This document shows, one piece after another, positions 6,609-13,206 of a stretch of DNA of 15,051 bases. Under the pieces are notes generated by a model that saw only the letters and a list, made by a program, of their open reading frames with translations, was not told the origin of the DNA and did not search any database. Within the stretch, counting starts at the first letter, position 1. Each line of letters begins with the position of its first letter. This stretch comes from Pseudomonadota bacterium (lineage in GTDB: Bacteria > Pseudomonadota > Gammaproteobacteria > Burkholderiales > Burkholderiaceae_B): the NCBI GenBank assembly GCA_023427085.1, contig JAEZBO010000279.1, positions 1 through 15,051 on the forward strand. The letters are read 5' to 3'. The translations under genes and the position numbers were made by a program.

Positions 6609-7373
6609 ATGTGTCTTGCCGTCATCGCCATCAACGCCCGCCCGGGCCTGCCGCTGCTGCTGGCGGCCAACCGCGACGAATTCCATCAGCGTCCGGCCGC
6701 GGCGGCCGGCCCCTGGCCTGGCCATCCCGACGTGATCGCCGGCCGCGACCTGGCCGGCGGCGGCACCTGGCTGGGCATCACGCGGCAAGGCCGTTACGCG
6801 CTGCTGACCAACTATCGCGATCCGGCCTATGTGCTGCCCGATGCACCGTCACGTGGCGAACTGGTGCTGCAGTACCTGACCGGCCAAGCCTCGCCGGCTG
6901 ACTACCTGGCGCAGGTGCTGGCGCACGGCGAACGCTACAACGGCTTCAACCTGATTGTCGGCAATGCCGACGGCGCCTGGTATGGCGGCAACCGCGCCGC
7001 CGAGCCGCGGCCGCAACGGCTGGCCGATGGCGTGCATGGCTTGTCGAACCACCTGCTGGACACGCCGTGGCCCAAGCTGACCCGCACCCGCGACGCGGTG
7101 GCGGACCTGCTGGCCAGCGACCCGGCGCCCGCGCCGGCGGCGCTGTTCGCCGTGCTGGGCGACCGGCGCGGCGCACCCGACGAGGCGCTGCCCGACACCG
7201 GCGTGGGCATCGAACGCGAGCGCATGCTGGCCAGCCCGTTCATCGTCAGCCCGACCTATGGCACGCGTTGCTCGACCGTGATAATGGGCACGCCGGGCGC
7301 CGGCCTGCGGCTGCTCGAATTGCGCTTCGACGCGGCTGGCGACGCGATCGGCGACAGCGCGTATACGACTTGA
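6609..7373 (+). CDS. NRDE family protein (TANGO2 homologue)
   Basis: A 254-residue protein of the NRDE/TANGO2 family. The defining NRDE is residues 21-24 (AANRDEF), and Cys2 right after the initiator Met is the likely N-terminal nucleophile of this Ntn-hydrolase-like fold. Other family blocks are GGGTWLGI, YNGFNLIVG, GLSNHLLDTPWPKL and, near the C-terminus, YGTRCSTVI. Eukaryotic TANGO2 has been linked to haem or lipid handling and Golgi organisation; the bacterial function is unsettled. It lies 66 bases after the Fur-controlled reductase gene, so read-through iron regulation is possible and would fit a haem link, but this is inference. It ends one base short of the convergent SMI1/KNR4 gene, the two stops forming TGAGTCA. 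Confidence 0.93.
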   Translation: MCLAVIAINARPGLPLLLAANRDEFHQRPAAAAGPWPGHPDVIAGRDLAGGGTWLGITRQGRYALLTNYRDPAYVLPDAPSRGELVLQYLTGQASPADYLAQVLAHGERYNGFNLIVGNADGAWYGGNRAAEPRPQRLADGVHGLSNHLLDTPWPKLTRTRDAVADLLASDPAPAPAALFAVLGDRRGAPDEALPDTGVGIERERMLASPFIVSPTYGTRCSTVIMGTPGAGLRLLELRFDAAGDAIGDSAYTT

Positions 7374-7377
7374 GTCA
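7371..7377. other. Abutting convergent stop codons (TGA-G-TCA)
   Basis: The NRDE stop (7371-7373) and the reverse-strand stop of the SMI1/KNR4 gene (7375-7377) are separated by one base, giving the 7-base palindrome TGAGTCA. No terminator fits between the genes, so their transcripts must overlap at the 3' ends. Confidence 0.85.
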
Positions 7378-7911
7378 GAGCCGGACCACGCTGGGGTGCT
7401 TCATCGGCATGTACCAGTACTCGTAGCCATTGCGCTCCTCGTCGTCGCCCAGCGACACGAAGAACTCGGTGAACGAGGCCGCCTGCGGGCACAGGTACAG
7501 ATTGTCCGCGCTGCCCCACGGCGCCGGGTTGCGCACCCAGCTGTAGATCGCGCCGTGGTCCTGCTCGCGCAGCGACAGCACGATCTCGATCAGGCCCGGA
7601 TCGGCGCCGATCACCAGCATCCGTTCGGGCAGCCGGTCGGCCAGCTGCGCGCGCCAGTCCTGCAAGAACTGCCAGCCGTAGCAACGATCGAGAAAATGAT
7701 CGATCACCGCCTCGCCGTCGCCGCTGTCGGGCACCGTGTGGCGAAACAGGTTCGGATACGGCCGGCCGCCGTCGTGCTGCAACAAGAACGACCGGTAGTC
7801 CGGCGGCAATTGCAGCCCGGTCTGCTGCTCCCACTGCGCCAGCGTCTCGGGCAGCACCCGCGACGACAAGCCGTGCGAGCCCTGGTCTATCGCTACGATC
7901 CACCTGTTCAA
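7375..7911 (-). CDS. SMI1/KNR4 (SUKH) family protein
   Basis: A 178-residue SUKH-superfamily protein. The typical N-terminal pattern is seen: an acidic-aromatic WEQQTGLQLPPDYRSFL followed by HDGGRPYPN, the equivalent of the usual NGG turn. The C-terminal half has the strand-rich region ending FTEFFVSLGDD. SUKH proteins are often immunity proteins against secreted nuclease or deaminase toxins but also occur as general interaction modules. No toxin gene with a trafficking domain is adjacent, so an immunity role is unsupported here. The start is the TTG at 7911, selected by AGGAG seven bases upstream; a TTG at 7926 has no ribosome site. It begins 18 bases after the LysR stop, so it is probably the last gene of that unit. 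Confidence 0.85.
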   Translation of the reverse strand: MNRWIVAIDQGSHGLSSRVLPETLAQWEQQTGLQLPPDYRSFLLQHDGGRPYPNLFRHTVPDSGDGEAVIDHFLDRCYGWQFLQDWRAQLADRLPERMLVIGADPGLIEIVLSLREQDHGAIYSWVRNPAPWGSADNLYLCPQAASFTEFFVSLGDDEERNGYEYWYMPMKHPSVVRL

Positions 7912-7918
7912 ATCCCTG

Positions 7919-7923
7919 CTCCT
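7919..7923 (-). promoter_or_regulatory. Ribosome binding site selecting a TTG start (SMI1/KNR4 gene)
   Basis: AGGAG on the reverse strand, seven bases before TTG at 7911. No ATG or GTG is better placed, so a rare start codon with a strong site is the most economical reading. Confidence 0.65.
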
Positions 7924-7929
7924 CAAAAA

Positions 7930-8847
7930 CTAGAAGGCCCGCCGGGCCAGCGGCGTGCGCCGCAGGAAGGCCTCGAAGGCATTACGGAAAGCCTGCTCGG
8001 GCGCGGTCAGCTTGCGCTGCGCGCTCCAGACAAAAAACACGTCGATCTCGGCCACGCCCTCGTCGGGCGGCAGCCGGCGCAGCAATTGTGCCTCGATGTC
8101 GCGCACGATCATGTGGTCGGGCAGCCAGCTCAGGCCCATGCCGGCGATCACCATGCGGCGGATCTCCTCGATGTTGGACGAGGTGCCGACGATGCGGCCG
8201 GTGAAGCCGCGCTGGTCGCGAAAGATGGTCAGGGGCGACAGCGTATCGCCGATCTGGTCGCTGGAGAAACGCACGAAGTCCTGGTCCTGCAGCGAATCGA
8301 GGCTGACCACGGTGCGCGAGAACAGCGGATGCTGGCGCCCGCACACCACCACGTAGCGCTGGCGCATGAACAGGCGCCGGTGCAGGCCCTCGACCGGCTT
8401 GCGGCACAGGCACACCCCCATGCCGGGCTGGCGCTTGGCCAGGGCATCGAGGATGGCCGAGCTCTGCAATACCTCGACCTGGAACTCGATCTTGGGATGG
8501 CGGCGATGGAACTCGGCCAGGAAGTCGTCGTAAGGCGCGCTGTGGATGCGGCTCATGACCAGCAACCGCAAGGGTCCGGCGACCTCGTCCTGGTGGTCGG
8601 CCGCCACCGCGTCGATGCGGGCGACGGTGCCGTAGACCTCGCAGGCAATGGCATAGACGTCGTCGCCCAGCGAGGTCAGGCGGAACTCGCCGTTGCGCCG
8701 CACCAGCAGCGTGCCGCCGACGCTTTCCTCGAGCCGCCGCAGCGCCTGGCTGACGGCCGGCTGGCTCAGGTGCAGCGCGGTGGCGGCGCGTCCGACACCG
8801 CGCTCCTGCACCACGAACATGAAGGTGCGCAGCAGGTTCCAGTCCAT
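7930..8847 (-). CDS. LysR-family transcriptional regulator
   Basis: A 305-residue regulator if started at MDWNLLRTF. The winged helix-turn-helix occupies about residues 5-60, with RAATALHLSQPAVSQALRRLE as the DNA-reading part. The rest is a periplasmic-binding-protein-like effector domain (about 85-295). An in-frame ATG at 8898 would add 17 Pro-rich residues (MDRPPANRPP...); neither ATG has a Shine-Dalgarno sequence. I prefer 8847 because LysR proteins normally begin a few residues before this helix and the 305 length is typical. It lies downstream of the deacetylase-like and transporter genes on the same strand, 195 bases after the former, so it may have its own weak promoter. The likely targets are its own cluster; the inducer is unknown. 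Confidence 0.92.
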   Translation of the reverse strand: MDWNLLRTFMFVVQERGVGRAATALHLSQPAVSQALRRLEESVGGTLLVRRNGEFRLTSLGDDVYAIACEVYGTVARIDAVAADHQDEVAGPLRLLVMSRIHSAPYDDFLAEFHRRHPKIEFQVEVLQSSAILDALAKRQPGMGVCLCRKPVEGLHRRLFMRQRYVVVCGRQHPLFSRTVVSLDSLQDQDFVRFSSDQIGDTLSPLTIFRDQRGFTGRIVGTSSNIEEIRRMVIAGMGLSWLPDHMIVRDIEAQLLRRLPPDEGVAEIDVFFVWSAQRKLTAPEQAFRNAFEAFLRRTPLARRAF

Positions 8848-9042
8848 GCGCTGGTGCGCGGGACTGGCGGGCGGACGGTTGGCGGGCGGACGATCCATGA
8901 CGACGACGAAGGCTGGCGCGCGGATGGCGCGCGGCTAGGCCCGAGCGTAGCAGGAATTGGCGGCGGTCCCGCGCCGCCCTGCCCTGCCGGTCCGGCACGA
9001 CGCGCAGCGCGGGGCCGCGACACCGTGCCGGCGCGCCAACCT

Positions 9043-10071
9043 TCAGCGCGTGGCTTGCGCCAGGCCGTTGAAGAACTGCGTGGCCAGCTGGCCCAGGCCT
9101 TCGATGTAATAGCCGCCTTCCTGCACCACCAGCGTGGGCAGGCCCAGCTCGCCGATGGCCTGGCCCAGCCGTGCGAAGCCCTGCTCGCCGACGGCGACCT
9201 TGGCTTGCGGGTCCTTTTCGAAGATGTCGTAGCCCAGCGACAGCACCAGCACGTCGGGCTGGTACAGCGCCAGCGCGCGGCGCGCCTCGTCGAGCTTGGC
9301 GAAGAACACCGCTTCGTCCGAGCCATGCGGCATCGGCAGGTTCAGGTTGTAGCCCTCGCCTTCGCCCGCGCCGCATTCGTCTTCGTAGCCGGCCACGACC
9401 GGATAGAAGTTGGTCGGATCGCCGTGGATCGAGATGTAGTAGACGTCGCTGCGCTCGTAGAAGATCTCCTGGATGCCCTGGCCGTGGTGCATGTCGGTGT
9501 CCAGGATCGCGACCTTGCCATAGCCGCCCTGGCGCAGGCGCTGCGCGGCGATCGCGGCGTTGTTCAGGTAACAGAAGCCACCGGCCGCGTCGCGGCGCGC
9601 GTGGTGGCCGGGCGGCCGGCACAGCGCATAGGCCTGGTGGTCGCCGGCCAGCAGCGCATCGGCGCCAGCGATGGCGCATTGCGCGGCGGCGTAGACGGCC
9701 TTCCAGGTGTGTTCGCCGATCGGCGCGCTGCCGTCGGCCAGGTAACGGCCGGCCTGCGCCAGCACGCCGCGCAGCGCATTGGGTTCGCGCACGAAGACGT
9801 TGGACATGACCTCGTCACCCCAGTCCTCGCCCAGCGCCTGCCAGTCGCGATGGGCGTTCTGCAGGAAGCGCAGATAGTCCATCGAGTGCACCGCCGAGAT
9901 CGCGCCGGCGCCGCTGTCGGGCGGCGTCAGCACCGTGTGGCCGAGCGCCGTCGCGGCGCCCAGCATGGCGTCGACGCGGGTCGGCAGCTCTTGCGGCGCG
10001 CGCATCTTGCCCCGCGAGAAATACGAGCGCGGATGATGCAGGCGCTGGTCCGGATGATAGAAAGTCTTCAT
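9043..10071 (-). CDS. Histone-deacetylase-family amidohydrolase, acetylpolyamine amidohydrolase-like
   Basis: Zinc (or iron) amidohydrolase of the HDAC/AcuC/AphA superfamily, 342 residues, nearly the same length as Mycoplana acetylpolyamine amidohydrolase (341). The catalytic dyad is H156-H157 in CRPPGHHA. Metal ligands are D193 and H195 (DTDMHHGQG) and D282 (LSLGYDIFEKDP). The transition-state tyrosine is Y321 in EGGYY. HGDPTNFYP (216-224) is close to the polyamine-deacetylase version of this loop. By my recalled alignment, Mycoplana Glu117, which contacts the polyamine, is Ser115 here, so the substrate may differ; other acetyl-amines are possible. AAGGAG lies seven bases before the ATG. It follows the MHS transporter by 30 bases, suggesting import then deacetylation of one substrate. 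Confidence 0.93.
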   Translation of the reverse strand: MKTFYHPDQRLHHPRSYFSRGKMRAPQELPTRVDAMLGAATALGHTVLTPPDSGAGAISAVHSMDYLRFLQNAHRDWQALGEDWGDEVMSNVFVREPNALRGVLAQAGRYLADGSAPIGEHTWKAVYAAAQCAIAGADALLAGDHQAYALCRPPGHHARRDAAGGFCYLNNAAIAAQRLRQGGYGKVAILDTDMHHGQGIQEIFYERSDVYYISIHGDPTNFYPVVAGYEDECGAGEGEGYNLNLPMPHGSDEAVFFAKLDEARRALALYQPDVLVLSLGYDIFEKDPQAKVAVGEQGFARLGQAIGELGLPTLVVQEGGYYIEGLGQLATQFFNGLAQATR

Positions 10072-10101
10072 GGATGGGCTCCTTGTTCTGGGCGATGGGG
10101 C

Positions 10102-11448
10102 TCAGGCGCGCGCGGCGTCGGCCGCGGCCTGGGCCGCCATCACACGTTCGCGCGGACGATGCAGGCCGATCACCGACACCAGCGAGATCAGCGAAATGGC
10201 GCTGAACAGCATCGCCAGCGGCCACCATTGGCCCTTGAACTGCTCGGCCAGGATGGTGCCGACGATGGGCGTGAGGCCGCCGAACACCGCGCCGCTGAGC
10301 TGATAGGCCATCGAGATGCCGGTATAGCGGATGCGGGTCGGGAAGCTGTCGCTGACGTAACCGGCGATCACCGCATAGAAGGCACCCAGGCCGGCCACCG
10401 CCAGGCCGACGCCCAGCACCACGTTGACCAGCGAACCCTGATCGACCAGCGTGAACATCGCATACGGCGTGAAGATCGAGAAGGCCGCGGTGGCGATCAG
10501 GAAACGATGCACGCCGACCCGCTCGGCCACGTAGGCCGACAGCGGCGTGATGAAGAATTGCATGATCGAGACGATCAGCAGGCAGTTCAGGATCAGCGCA
10601 CGGTCCATCTGCAGATAGGTCGTGGTGTAGGCGATCATGAAGGTGTTGGTGAAATAGAAACCGGCGATGCCCAGCACGTTGGCGCAGACCGCCATCGCCA
10701 GCAGGCCCGGTGCGCCGCGCAGCACTTCCCAAAGCGGCGGCTGCTGGGCCTTGGCGGTTTTCTCCTGCTTGGCGCGACGGGCCTGCTCGGCCAGGAAGTC
10801 GGGCGATTCGTTGACGCTGACCCGGATCGCGAAACCGATCACCAGCATCACCGCGCTGAACAGGAACGGCAGGCGCCAGCCCCACGACAGGAAGTCTTCG
10901 TCGGGCAAGGCGGTGACCAGCTTGAACATCACCATCGACAGGATCAGGCCGGCCGGGCTGCCCAGCTGCGCGAACGAGGCGAAGAAGGTGCGGCGCTTCT
11001 GGTCGGGTGAATGCTCGCCGGCCATCAGCACCGCGCCGCCCCATTCGCCACCGACGGCGATGCCCTGGACGAAGCGCAGCAACACCAGCAGGATCGGCGC
11101 CCAGACGCCGATCGACGCGTAGGTCGGCAGCAGGCCGATCAGCACCGTGACCACGCCCATCATCAGCAGCGTGATCACCAGCGATTTCTTGCGGCCGATG
11201 CGGTCACCGATATGGCCGAACAAGGCGCCGCCCAGCGGCCGGGCAAAGAAGCCGACCGCGAAGGTGCCGAAGGCGGCCAGCGTGCCGTAGAAGCCGTCCA
11301 TGGTCGGAAAGAACAGCTTGCCGAACACCAGTGCGGCGGCGGTGGCGTAGATATAAAAGTCGTACCACTCGATCATGGTGCCGACGAATGCGGCGGTCGA
11401 GGCGCGCACCGGCTGGTGCCCGCCTTGATTCGGATTTCCCCTGGACAT
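10102..11448 (-). CDS. MFS transporter, metabolite:H+ symporter (MHS) family
   Basis: Inner-membrane proton symporter of 448 residues with about 12 hydrophobic segments. Family signatures are present: VGTMIEWYDFYIYATAAAL in helix 1, the loop 2-3 motif GHIGDRIGRKKSL, RFVQGIAVGGEWGGA in helix 4, and RRTFFASFAQLGSPAG after it. A charged central loop (about residues 217-240, rich in Lys/Gln/Ala) separates the two six-helix halves. The nearest named relatives by eye are ShiA (shikimate), YhjE and ProP, covering organic acids and zwitterions, so the substrate cannot be read off. It is the first gene of a leftward unit with the deacetylase-like enzyme, LysR and SMI1/KNR4. A good sigma70 promoter lies just upstream (11487-11515). 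Confidence 0.95.
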   Translation of the reverse strand: MSRGNPNQGGHQPVRASTAAFVGTMIEWYDFYIYATAAALVFGKLFFPTMDGFYGTLAAFGTFAVGFFARPLGGALFGHIGDRIGRKKSLVITLLMMGVVTVLIGLLPTYASIGVWAPILLVLLRFVQGIAVGGEWGGAVLMAGEHSPDQKRRTFFASFAQLGSPAGLILSMVMFKLVTALPDEDFLSWGWRLPFLFSAVMLVIGFAIRVSVNESPDFLAEQARRAKQEKTAKAQQPPLWEVLRGAPGLLAMAVCANVLGIAGFYFTNTFMIAYTTTYLQMDRALILNCLLIVSIMQFFITPLSAYVAERVGVHRFLIATAAFSIFTPYAMFTLVDQGSLVNVVLGVGLAVAGLGAFYAVIAGYVSDSFPTRIRYTGISMAYQLSGAVFGGLTPIVGTILAEQFKGQWWPLAMLFSAISLISLVSVIGLHRPRERVMAAQAAADAARA

Positions 11449-11486
11449 GGCAGTCTCGCTTTTGGATAAGTTGTACCGATGGCGGC

Positions 11487-11515
11487 TTTATAAGCTGCCG
11501 CGCAGCCATTACCAA
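11487..11515 (-). promoter_or_regulatory. Sigma70-type promoter of the transporter/deacetylase unit
   Basis: On the reverse strand, TTGGTA (11515-11510) and TATAAA (11492-11487) are separated by exactly 17 bases, matching the consensus at 4/6 and 5/6. Transcription would start near 11480, giving a leader of about 32 bases. The surrounding 11460-11555 is a conspicuously AT-rich island in this GC-rich window. Confidence 0.65.
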
Positions 11516-11553
11516 AATGATGATTTCTAATTCGCCATATTCATTCAGCTTAT
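11490..11553. repeat. Inverted repeat flanking the transporter promoter
   Basis: ATAAGCTG (11490-11497) and CAGCTTAT (11546-11553) are perfect 8-base inverted repeats 48 bases apart. One copy overlaps the -10 box and the other lies upstream of the -35 box. This spacing would suit a looping regulator such as a LysR tetramer, but chance cannot be excluded. Confidence 0.3.
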
Positions 11554-11573
11554 GCATGGCCGGGCACCGGCGC

Positions 11574-11599
11574 AAAAAAACCGGGCGCGAGGCCCGGTT
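11574..11599 (-). terminator. Rho-independent terminator of the alkene reductase operon
   Basis: On the reverse strand AACCGGGC and GCCCGGTT form an 8-base-pair stem with a 5-base loop (CTCGC), running directly into a run of T (complement of A 11574-11580). It begins 45 bases after the reductase stop. It is the clearest intrinsic terminator in the window and separates this operon from the transporter unit. Confidence 0.9.
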
Positions 11600-11644
11600 C
11601 GGACTGCGGCCGCGAGACGCGGCCCGGTGCTCAGCACAAGGCGG

Positions 11645-12697
11645 TCAAGCCAGCGCCGGATAGTCGATGTAACCGCTCGGCCCGCCGGCGTAGAACGAAT
11701 CGGCGTCGGGCGCGTTGAAGCCGGCCCCTTCACGCAGCCGGCGCGGCAGGTCGGGATTGGCGATGAACAGCTTGCCGAAGGCCACCGCGTCGGCCTCGCC
11801 GGCTGCCAGCACCTGCTCGGCGCTGTCGGCGGTGAAGGATTCGTTGGCGATGTAGACGCCGCCGAACGCCTGCTTGAGCTGCGGGCCGAGCCGCGGCTCG
11901 CCCAGCGACTCGCGGGCGCAGATGAAGGCGATGCCGCGCTTGCCCAGCTCGCGCGCGACGTAGGTGAACGTGGCGGCGGGATCCGAATCGCCCATGTCGT
12001 GCGCGTCGCAACGCGGCGCCAGGTGCACGCCGACGCGCTGGGCGCCCCATACGCCGATGCAGGCGTCGGTGACTTCGAGCAGCAGGCGCGCGCGGTTTTC
12101 CAGGCTGCCGCCATACGCGTCGTCGCGCTGGTTGGTGCTGTCCTGCAGGAACTGGTCGAGCAGATAGCCGTTGGCGCCGTGCACCTCGACGCCGTCGAAA
12201 CCGGCCGCCTTGGCATTGAGCGCGCCGATCCGGTAGGCCTCGACGATCCGCGGGATCTCGTCGCTGCGCAGCGCGCGCGGCGTGACGTAGTCGGTCTTGG
12301 GACGGACCAGGCTGACGTGGCCGGCCGGCTTGATCGCGCTGGGCGCGACCGGCAGCTCGCCGTCGAGAAAGCCGGGATAGGAGATGCGGCCAACGTGCCA
12401 CAGTTGCAGGAAGATCAGGCCGCCGCGCTCATGCACGGCCTGGGTGACCGCTTGCCAGCCTTGCACCTGCTCGTCGGACCAGATGCCCGGCGTGTCGGCG
12501 TAGCCGACGCCCTGCGGCGTGACCGAGGTCGCTTCGGTCAGGATCAGCCCGGCCGAGGCGCGTTGTGCGTAGTACTCGACCATCAACGCGTTGGGCACGC
12601 GCGAGGCGTCCGAGCGCGAGCGGGTCAGCGGCGCCATGACGACGCGGTTGGGCAGGGTCAGGTCGCCTACGACCAGGGGTTCGAACAGCTTGCTCAT
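11645..12697 (-). CDS. Old yellow enzyme family alkene reductase (NemA-like)
   Basis: FMN-dependent ene-reductase of 350 residues, standard for the classical OYE/NemA class. It reduces activated C=C bonds of enals, enones, maleimides or nitro compounds using NAD(P)H. Visible residues: T25 in MAPLTRSRSD tuning the flavin, QLWHVGR (98-104) binding FMN, and H173, N176 and Y178 in VHGANGYLLDQFLQD. The first two hold the substrate; the tyrosine is the proton donor. DDAYGGSLENR (192-202) is the family signature. The catalytic set is complete. It lies 26 bases after the ArsR-type regulator gene, has only a weak ribosome site, and ends at a strong terminator, so the pair is one operon. A role in detoxifying electrophiles is inferred from family and context. 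Confidence 0.95.
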   Translation of the reverse strand: MSKLFEPLVVGDLTLPNRVVMAPLTRSRSDASRVPNALMVEYYAQRASAGLILTEATSVTPQGVGYADTPGIWSDEQVQGWQAVTQAVHERGGLIFLQLWHVGRISYPGFLDGELPVAPSAIKPAGHVSLVRPKTDYVTPRALRSDEIPRIVEAYRIGALNAKAAGFDGVEVHGANGYLLDQFLQDSTNQRDDAYGGSLENRARLLLEVTDACIGVWGAQRVGVHLAPRCDAHDMGDSDPAATFTYVARELGKRGIAFICARESLGEPRLGPQLKQAFGGVYIANESFTADSAEQVLAAGEADAVAFGKLFIANPDLPRRLREGAGFNAPDADSFYAGGPSGYIDYPALA

Positions 12698-12723
12698 GAA
12701 AAATCCCGAAGGTTGGCGAAGGT

Positions 12724-13020
12724 TCAGAGTTCGTTGGCGCTATGCGCCAGAAAGGCCTGGATCAGCGCTTCGTCGCGCTTGAAGAACACCCACTGCCCGA
12801 CCTTCTGCGAGCTCACCAGGCCGGCTTTCTGCAGCACGGCCAGATGGCCCGAGACGGTCGATTGGGACAGGCCGGTACGCTGGTCTATCAGGCTGGCGCA
12901 CACGCCCAGTTCCCAGGGATGTTCCTGGTGCCTGAAGCTTTGCGCCGGCGTCTTGAGCCAGGCGAGGATCTGCCTGCGGACCGGATTGGCCAGGGCCTTG
13001 TGGATGGCGTCGATATCCAT
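12724..13020 (-). CDS. ArsR-family winged helix-turn-helix repressor
   Basis: A 98-residue regulator with the ArsR fold. ALANPVRRQILAWL (residues 9-22) is the standard N-terminal helix, TGLSQSTVSGHLAVLQKAGLV (49-69) is the recognition helix-turn-helix, and GQWVFFKRDEAL forms the wing. The classical metal-binding ELCVCDL box is not present; the corresponding stretch reads WELGVCASLID with one cysteine, C41, the only Cys in the protein. Metal sensing by a cysteine pair is therefore unlikely and sensing of a reactive electrophile or oxidant is possible. It is followed at 26 bases by the alkene reductase gene and preceded by a promoter with palindromes (13065-13113), so it probably represses its own operon. 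Inducer unknown. Confidence 0.9.
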   Translation of the reverse strand: MDIDAIHKALANPVRRQILAWLKTPAQSFRHQEHPWELGVCASLIDQRTGLSQSTVSGHLAVLQKAGLVSSQKVGQWVFFKRDEALIQAFLAHSANEL

Positions 13021-13064
13021 GCTCGAACCGAACGATCACCGTAAGTTTGTCGTTGCGCCCACCG

Positions 13065-13088
13065 CGATGGCGGGCTTGCCTGCCATCG
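13065..13088. repeat. 24-base inverted repeat in the ArsR-operon leader
   Basis: CGATGGCGGGC (13065-13075) and GCCTGCCATCG (13078-13088) are inverted repeats with one G-T mismatch around a 2-base centre. It covers the predicted start of transcription and part of the -10 box. It could be a regulator site or a leader hairpin with a CTTG-type loop. Confidence 0.55.
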
Positions 13089-13113
13089 TAAATCGGGTTT
13101 TTCCGATATACAA
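13085..13113 (-). promoter_or_regulatory. Putative ArsR-operon promoter with a palindromic spacer
   Basis: On the reverse strand TTGTAT (13113-13108) and TACGAT (13090-13085) are 17 bases apart, matching consensus at 3/6 and 4/6. The spacer contains a perfect inverted repeat, ATCGG and CCGAT (13092-13096 and 13103-13107) six bases apart, a good position for a repressor operator. The start site would be near 13078. Confidence 0.45.
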
Positions 13114-13171
13114 CCCTGCGCCGCACAGGGTCTTGTGCACGGCCGGCAATAAGGCCGCGCCCGCCAGCACG

Positions 13172-13177
13172 TAAAAT
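13172..13177 (+). promoter_or_regulatory. Possible -10 box (TAAAAT) of queE-queD
   Basis: TAAAAT lies 30 bases before the queE ATG. No good -35 hexamer is seen 16-18 bases upstream. I saw no preQ1 riboswitch-like sequence in the 186-base spacer from 13021 to 13206. Confidence 0.4.
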
Positions 13178-13206
13178 GCCGGTTGATCCCCTTTTGCTCC
13201 ACCCTC

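Noticed and set aside
5757..6788. A 343-codon reverse frame across the siderophore-interacting gene
   Set aside because: It is antisense to a gene with FAD and NAD(P)H motifs and its start region lies within another gene; no ribosome site or domain.
8848..9042. Separate LysR promoter in the spacer after the deacetylase gene
   Set aside because: TGCTACGCT on the reverse strand resembles an extended -10, but no usable -35 is present and the match is weak. The spacer otherwise holds only GC-rich repeats such as GCGCGCGG.
7396..11010. A 1204-codon open frame on the forward strand
   Set aside because: It is antisense to the SMI1/KNR4, LysR, deacetylase and transporter genes, which all have intact family motifs. 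Its translation is overloaded with His, Gln, Arg, Ala and Gly without any domain, as expected for the complement of GC3-rich coding DNA.
11552..13174. A 540-codon forward open frame opposite the alkene reductase and ArsR genes
   Set aside because: The reverse-strand genes have full catalytic and DNA-binding motifs; the forward frame has no recognisable domain and crosses the terminator and promoter.
13021..13206. preQ1 riboswitch ahead of queE
   Set aside because: No preQ1-type C-rich stem-loop with an A-rich tail overlapping a ribosome site is visible. The dyads here fit the divergent ArsR promoter better.
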